A stretch of 18,431 nucleotides of DNA. Origin: an uncultured Collinsella sp. (GTDB taxonomy: Bacteria; Actinomycetota; Coriobacteriia; Coriobacteriales; Coriobacteriaceae). Both the position numbers and the translations under genes were made by a program. Below the pieces are notes generated by a model. It saw only the letters and a program-made list of their open reading frames with translations. It was not told the origin of the DNA and ran no database searches. This document shows, piece after piece, positions 15,137-18,431 of this stretch; position 1 is the stretch's first letter, and each line of letters starts with the position of its first letter. Where the stretch lies: positions 1 through 18,431 of the forward strand of contig CAKUGX010000029.1 of NCBI GenBank assembly GCA_934654765.1, in the 5' to 3' direction.

Positions 15137-15206
15137 TATACCGTTCATCGCACTTTGTTGACCGTTCGGGGGCGAGGTGGAACTGCGGGTGATATTTGGA
15201 TATAAC
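15137..15206 (+). promoter_or_regulatory. arcA promoter with tandem CCGTTC boxes
   Basis: CCGTTC occurs at 15141-15146 and 15162-15167, 21 bp apart (two helical turns). The second is followed by GGGGGCGAGGTGGAA, which is conserved in the second arcA promoter. The -10 candidate TATAAC (15201-15206) lies 39 bp from the second box. The -35 position (TGGAAC at 17-bp spacing) is poor, which suggests an activator binding the CCGTTC boxes. Confidence 0.65.
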
Positions 15207-15212
15207 TAGAGC

Positions 15213-15288
15213 TGTCAGCAAGCAGCGTCCCATATGGAGGGGCGCTGATACATTCGGCCAGTAAGGCCCGAAAGAAAGGTAGGAGGCC
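15213..15288 (+). promoter_or_regulatory. Conserved structured 5' leader of arcA
   Basis: Hairpin 1: CAGCGTCCC (15223-15231) with GGGGCGCTG (15239-15247), 7-base loop ATATGGA. Hairpin 2: TTCGGCC (15253-15259) with GGCCCGAA (15265-15272), one bulge. Both have counterparts before the second arcA with compensating changes. The leader ends in GAAAGAAAGGTAGGAGGCC, a long purine-rich ribosome binding site identical in both copies. The transcript start is inferred from the -10 box. Confidence 0.55.
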
Positions 15289-16530
15289 ATGACGAAAGGT
15301 CTGCACGTGCCTTCCGAGATCGGCAAGCTCAGGAAGGTCTGCCTGCACCGTCCCGGCGACGAGCTCCTCAACCTGCCGCCCGACGAGCTCGAGCGACTCC
15401 TGTTCGACGACGTCCCGTTCCTGGAGGTCGCACAGCAGGAGCACGACACCTTCGCCCAGATCCTGAGGGACCAGGGCGTGGAGGTCCTCTACCTCGAGAA
15501 CCTCGTCGCCGAGGTGTTCGACCAGGTCCCCGGCGCCCGCGCCGAGTTCACCGACCAGTACATCGCCGAGGCCGGCATCCGCGGCCAGCACATGCCGCAG
15601 ATCGTCCGCGAGAAGCTGGACTCCATCGAGGACAACCTCGAGTTCGTCAAGAAGACCATGGCCGGCATGACCAAGGCCGAGATCGACATGCCCCTCACGG
15701 CGTCCACGACCCTCGACTCCCTGGTCAACTCCGAGTCCGAGTCCGACCTGATCATCGACCCGATGCCCAACCTCTACTTCACCCGCGACCCGTTCGCGGT
15801 CGTCGGCGAGGGCGTCAACCTCAACCGCATGTACTCGGTCACCCGCAACCGCGAGACCCTGTACGGCAAGTACGTCTTCAAGTACCACCCCGACTACAAG
15901 GACGTCTCCCTGTACTTCCGCCGCGACTGCCAGTTCCACACCGAGGGCGGCGACGTGCTGAACATCAACGAGAAGACCCTCGCCGTCGGCATCTCCCAGC
16001 GCACCCAGGCCGCCGCTATCGACGTCATGGCCCAGAACATCTTCTGGAACTCCGACTCCAAGGTCGAGCGCATCCTGGCCTTCGACATCCCGGTCTCGCG
16101 CGCCTTCATGCACCTCGACACGGTCTTCACCCAGATCGACGTCGATAAGTTCACGATCCACCCCGCCATCATGGGCACCCTGCGCGTCTACGAGCTGACC
16201 GCCGGCAAGAACCCGGGCGACGTGAACATCCGCCTGATCGAGGACACCCTCGAGCACGTCCTGGAGGACGCCACCGGCGTCGACCAGGTCAAGCTGATCC
16301 CCTGCGGCGGCGGCGACCCGATCGCGGCCTCCCGCGAGCAGTGGAACGACGGCTCCAACACCCTGTGCGTCGAGCCCGGCAAGATCTGCGTCTACGCCCG
16401 CAACACCGTCACCAACGACGTGCTGTACAAGGAGGGCCTGGACCTTCTCGTCGTGCCCTCCGCCGAGCTCTCCCGCGGCCGCGGCGGCCCGCGCTGCATG
16501 AGCATGCCCTTCTGGCGCGAGGACCTCTAA
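15289..16530 (+). CDS. arcA: Arginine deiminase
   Basis: Hydrolyses L-arginine to citrulline and ammonia, the first step of the arginine deiminase pathway that yields ATP and counters acid stress; cytoplasmic, 413 residues (usual ~410). All catalytic residues are visible: D167 in NLYFTRDPF, E219 in HTEGGD, H275 and D277 in MHLDTVF, and nucleophile C403 in GGPRCMSMPF; the start HVPSEIGKLRKVCLHRPG is also typical. Codon use is extreme: nearly every codon ends in C or G, unlike its neighbours, which implies very high expression. The ATG follows GGTAGGAGGCC. It has its own terminator, so it is probably monocistronic. arcB, arcC and arcD are not in the window. A second copy begins at 18379 with the same promoter and leader. 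Confidence 0.98.
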   Translation: MTKGLHVPSEIGKLRKVCLHRPGDELLNLPPDELERLLFDDVPFLEVAQQEHDTFAQILRDQGVEVLYLENLVAEVFDQVPGARAEFTDQYIAEAGIRGQHMPQIVREKLDSIEDNLEFVKKTMAGMTKAEIDMPLTASTTLDSLVNSESESDLIIDPMPNLYFTRDPFAVVGEGVNLNRMYSVTRNRETLYGKYVFKYHPDYKDVSLYFRRDCQFHTEGGDVLNINEKTLAVGISQRTQAAAIDVMAQNIFWNSDSKVERILAFDIPVSRAFMHLDTVFTQIDVDKFTIHPAIMGTLRVYELTAGKNPGDVNIRLIEDTLEHVLEDATGVDQVKLIPCGGGDPIAASREQWNDGSNTLCVEPGKICVYARNTVTNDVLYKEGLDLLVVPSAELSRGRGGPRCMSMPFWREDL

Positions 16531-16590
16531 GGTCTTCAAGGACCCGTGCAGGTCATAATACATACATCTAGCTGCCATTAGATGTCTCTC

Positions 16591-16629
16591 ATTGGGGCGG
16601 TGCGGGTTTTCGCACCGCCCCAATCTTGT
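16591..16629 (+). terminator. Rho-independent terminator of arcA
   Basis: ATTGGGGCGGTGCG (16591-16604) pairs perfectly with CGCACCGCCCCAAT (16611-16624) around GGTTTT, followed by CTTGT. A smaller hairpin, ACATCTA/TAGATGT (16564-16570/16579-16585), precedes it in the 3' untranslated region. Confidence 0.92.
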
Positions 16630-16679
16630 ATGAGGAACGTTAACACGATTGGATGACTGCTTTTGTAAGGAGCTTGGTC

Positions 16680-17804
16680 ATGGACATCAAGACGATTGGC
16701 GTTGAGGAATGGCTCAACGTTTGGGAGAAGAGCGCTACCTGGGATATCGCCCAGTCGACGATCTCGTCGCTCACCATGGGCGAGCTACGTGCGCTTGACG
16801 AGCAGGACGGTGCCACGTTCTACGAGCGCCTGGACCGCGAGAAGATGAACTACGGCTGGATCGAGGGTTCGCCGGAGTTTAAGGCCGAGGTCGCCAAGCT
16901 CTATCGTCGTGAGGTCAATCCCGACCATATCCTGCAGACCAACGGCTGCACGGGCGCTAACCTTAACGCCATCATGGCTGTTGTCGAGCCCGGCGACCAT
17001 GTTATCGCCGAGTGGCCAACCTACGCGCCGCTCTACGAGATCCCGCGCACGCTGGGCGCCGAGGTCGAGTATTGGGAGCTTCGCGAGAAGCTCGGCTGGA
17101 AGCCCGATATCGAGGAGCTCAAGCGTCTGGTTCGCCCCACCACTAAGCTCATCTGCATCAACAACGCATCGAACCCCATCGGTACCGTGCTCGATGCCGA
17201 TACGCTCGGCCAGATTGCCGAGATTGCCCGCTCGGTGGGCGCCTATGTGCTGTGCGACGAGGTGTACCTGCCGCTTGAGAACACCGAGGCCTTTATGTCG
17301 ATGGCCGATGTGTGCGAGAAGGCCATTGTCACCAACTCGGTGTCCAAGACCTATTCGACGCCTGCGGCACGCGTAGGCTGGGTCGTGGCAGACGAAGAGG
17401 TATCCAACCGTATCCGCACTTATCGCGATTACACCATGATCTGCGGCGGCGTGTTCAACGACGCCCTGGCAACCTATGTGCTCGAGCACAAGGACAAGAT
17501 TCTCGAGCGCAACCGCAAGATCGTGTTTGGCAACCGCGATATCGCGCAGGCTTGGATCGATACGCAGCATCGCGTGTCCTGGACGGCCCCGCAGGGCGTG
17601 TCCACCTCGTTTATCCAGCTGGATATTCCCGAGGACGACGAGGAGTTCTGCAAGCGCCTGTTGGCTGAGAGGGGAGTGCTGCTGGTTCCCGGCAGCCGCT
17701 TTGAGCTCCCCTGCGGCGCACGCCTGGGCTACTGCGCGAGCGAGGACGTTCTTCGCGAGGGCCTGGGGCTTTTGGGCGAGGCGCTGGCGGAGTTCGATCG
17801 CTAG
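16680..17804 (+). CDS. Class I/II PLP-dependent aminotransferase-fold enzyme
   Basis: 374-residue fold-type I PLP enzyme. Visible elements: EWPTYAPLY with Y115 for cofactor stacking, NNASNPIGT with N165, LCDEVYLPLE with D193 and Y196, and TNSVSKTYSTPAARVGW with Schiff-base lysine K223 and phosphate-binding R231; the C-terminal SRFELPCGARLGYC holds the expected carboxylate-binding arginine. The N-terminal IGVEEWLNVWEKSATWDIAQ, then STISSLTMGEL, recalls the family that includes the arginine-derived capreomycidine synthase VioD, but this comparison is from memory. The ATG at 16680 follows TAAGGAG; an in-frame ATG at 16653 has no such site. It lies between two arcA copies, so a role in arginine- or citrulline-linked amino acid metabolism is possible but unproven. 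Its terminator follows at 17854. Confidence 0.88.
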   Translation: MDIKTIGVEEWLNVWEKSATWDIAQSTISSLTMGELRALDEQDGATFYERLDREKMNYGWIEGSPEFKAEVAKLYRREVNPDHILQTNGCTGANLNAIMAVVEPGDHVIAEWPTYAPLYEIPRTLGAEVEYWELREKLGWKPDIEELKRLVRPTTKLICINNASNPIGTVLDADTLGQIAEIARSVGAYVLCDEVYLPLENTEAFMSMADVCEKAIVTNSVSKTYSTPAARVGWVVADEEVSNRIRTYRDYTMICGGVFNDALATYVLEHKDKILERNRKIVFGNRDIAQAWIDTQHRVSWTAPQGVSTSFIQLDIPEDDEEFCKRLLAERGVLLVPGSRFELPCGARLGYCASEDVLREGLGLLGEALAEFDR

Positions 17805-17853
17805 GATTCCGATGATCTTCGAGGGCCTTATCCAAATAGGACGAAGATAATCG

Positions 17854-17893
17854 AAAACGGACCCGTTTCCCTAGGGGAAGCGGGTTCGTTTTT
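17854..17893 (+). terminator. Rho-independent terminator of the aminotransferase gene
   Basis: AACGGACCCGTTTCCC (17856-17871) pairs with GGGAAGCGGGTTCGTT (17875-17890), with two wobbles and a TAG loop. AAAA precedes it and TTTTT follows (17889-17893). A short hairpin ATCTTCG/CGAAGAT (17815-17821/17842-17848) lies just upstream. Confidence 0.9.
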
Positions 17894-18226
17894 CTATACC
17901 GAGAAGTCAAGTTGTTACAAATGGGGCCGTAAAGCGAGCCGGTATCCGCTGGGCCTTATACTGAGCTTCCGGTGAACGGTATCAAGCGTCTGGTAAACGG
18001 TAATTTGTTTACCAGAAATGAATAGGACAAACTTTTTTCTGAATAAAAATGAAAATGGTTGAGACGCGGCATGAATCGCTAATTCTATTCATAGCTTTAT
18101 TAGAAATATGCAATTTGAGGGTGGTTTAATAAAGTTAAGTTCCATTTGCTATTTGGATTGAAAACGCGTTTTAGCACGTAAATACACTTTATTAAATCAA
18201 AGTGTGCCATGCGTGAAGTATATGTG
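17894..18226. other. AT-rich gap upstream of second arcA with inverted repeats
   Basis: No gene is supported here. It holds GTGAACGGTATC (17972-17983), shared with the first arcA gap; the palindrome TGGTAAAC-8-GTTTACCA (17991-17998/18007-18014); TTTAATAAAG (18125-18134) repeated inverted as CTTTATTAAA (18187-18196); and ACACTTT/AAAGTGT (18184-18190/18199-18205). These look like regulator-binding sites, but the regulators are unknown. Confidence 0.5.
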
Positions 18227-18296
18227 TATGCCGTTCACCCCTCATATAAAACCGTTCGGGGGCGAGGTGGAAGTATGGACTGATTTTGGATATAAA
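18227..18296 (+). promoter_or_regulatory. Second arcA promoter with tandem CCGTTC boxes
   Basis: CCGTTC at 18231-18236 and 18252-18257, again 21 bp apart, then GGGGGCGAGGTGGAA and TTTGGATATAAA with the -10 TATAAA at 18291-18296, again 39 bp from the second box. Sequence between these blocks differs from the first copy, so the conserved blocks are probably functional. Confidence 0.65.
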
Positions 18297-18302
18297 TATG
18301 TC

Positions 18303-18378
18303 GTCAGCAATAACGCCTCACACGGAGGGGCGCTAACGAATCGGCCCTGACAGGGGCCCGAAAGAAAGGTAGGAGGCC
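18303..18378 (+). promoter_or_regulatory. Structured leader of second arcA
   Basis: Hairpin 1: TAACGCCTC (18311-18319) with GGGGCGCTA (18327-18335), one mismatch, loop ACACGGA. Hairpin 2: TCGGCCC (18341-18347) with GGGGCCCGA (18353-18361). The outer C-G pair of hairpin 1 in copy 1 is T-A here. The last 24 or so bases before the ATG are identical to the first arcA. Confidence 0.55.
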
Positions 18379-18431
18379 ATGACGAAAGGTCTGCACGTGC
18401 CTTCCGAGATCGGCAAGCTCAGGAAGGTCTG
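18379..18431 (+). CDS. arcA: Arginine deiminase, second copy, 5' fragment
   Basis: The first 17 codons plus two bases are in view, identical at all 53 positions to the start of the first arcA (MTKGLHVPSEIGKLRKV). The window end cuts the gene. Identity continues upstream through the ribosome binding site, while the more distal leader and promoter have diverged except for conserved blocks. It is very likely a second arginine deiminase gene; whether the remainder is full-length cannot be seen. Confidence 0.9.
   Translation, partial: MTKGLHVPSEIGKLRKV

Noticed and set aside
15145..16623. 492-codon minus-strand frame opposite arcA
   Set aside because: Shadow of the extreme codon bias of arcA; Val/Gly/Asp/Leu-rich without motifs.

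Overview
The window looks like a chromosomal segment of a gut Coriobacteriia (Actinomycetota), most likely Collinsella or a close relative. The clues are about 60% G+C coding sequence with C/G-ending codons, AT-rich regulatory gaps, tandem acetate kinases, a short-form phosphotransacetylase and an arginine deiminase with extreme codon bias. This assignment comes from gene content and style, not from a marker gene.

Layout. 1-102: 3' end of a HIT-family hydrolase. 250-2771: two tandem acetate kinases (ackA1, ackA2), each with its own leader and terminator. 2978-4687: an IS110-family element, flanked by a 29-bp perfect inverted repeat, with a structured non-coding left end (candidate bridge RNA) and a recombinase ending in an unusual HTH-like domain. 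4703-5683 (-): pta, convergent with the ackA pair. 5916-8142: UDP-galactopyranose mutase overlapping a family 2 glycosyltransferase. 8143-8514: two copies of a long structured palindromic repeat in opposite orientation, with a possible vestige of a second glycosyltransferase gene between them. 8515-14729 (all -): P1-family peptidase, Maf pyrophosphatase, DJ-1/PfpI protein, RlmD/TrmA-type methyltransferase, and polyphosphate kinase with a long Pro/Glu/Ala-rich tail. 15289-16530: arginine deiminase arcA. 16680-17804: a class I/II aminotransferase. 18379-18431: the first 53 bases of a second arcA, identical to the first copy over all bases visible, with a conserved promoter and leader.

How it fits together. 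Much of the window concerns ATP and phosphoryl energy in a fermenting anaerobe: Pta-AckA makes ATP from acetyl-CoA, ArcA starts the arginine deiminase route to carbamoyl phosphate and ATP (the partner genes are not in view), and PPK1 stores phosphoryl groups as polyphosphate. The glf-glycosyltransferase pair points to galactofuranose-containing surface glycans. The DJ-1-maf pair overlaps by ATGA and is probably translationally coupled.

The most unusual signals are: (1) the two inverted copies of a roughly 110-125 nt structured repeat with a conserved core, compensatory changes and locus-specific outer arms; (2) the IS110 element with HTH-like C-terminus, candidate bridge RNA and 29-bp inverted repeats; (3) the duplicated arcA control region with CCGTTC boxes exactly 21 bp apart and a covarying leader hairpin; (4) the divergent first acetate kinase; (5) the PPK1 tail.
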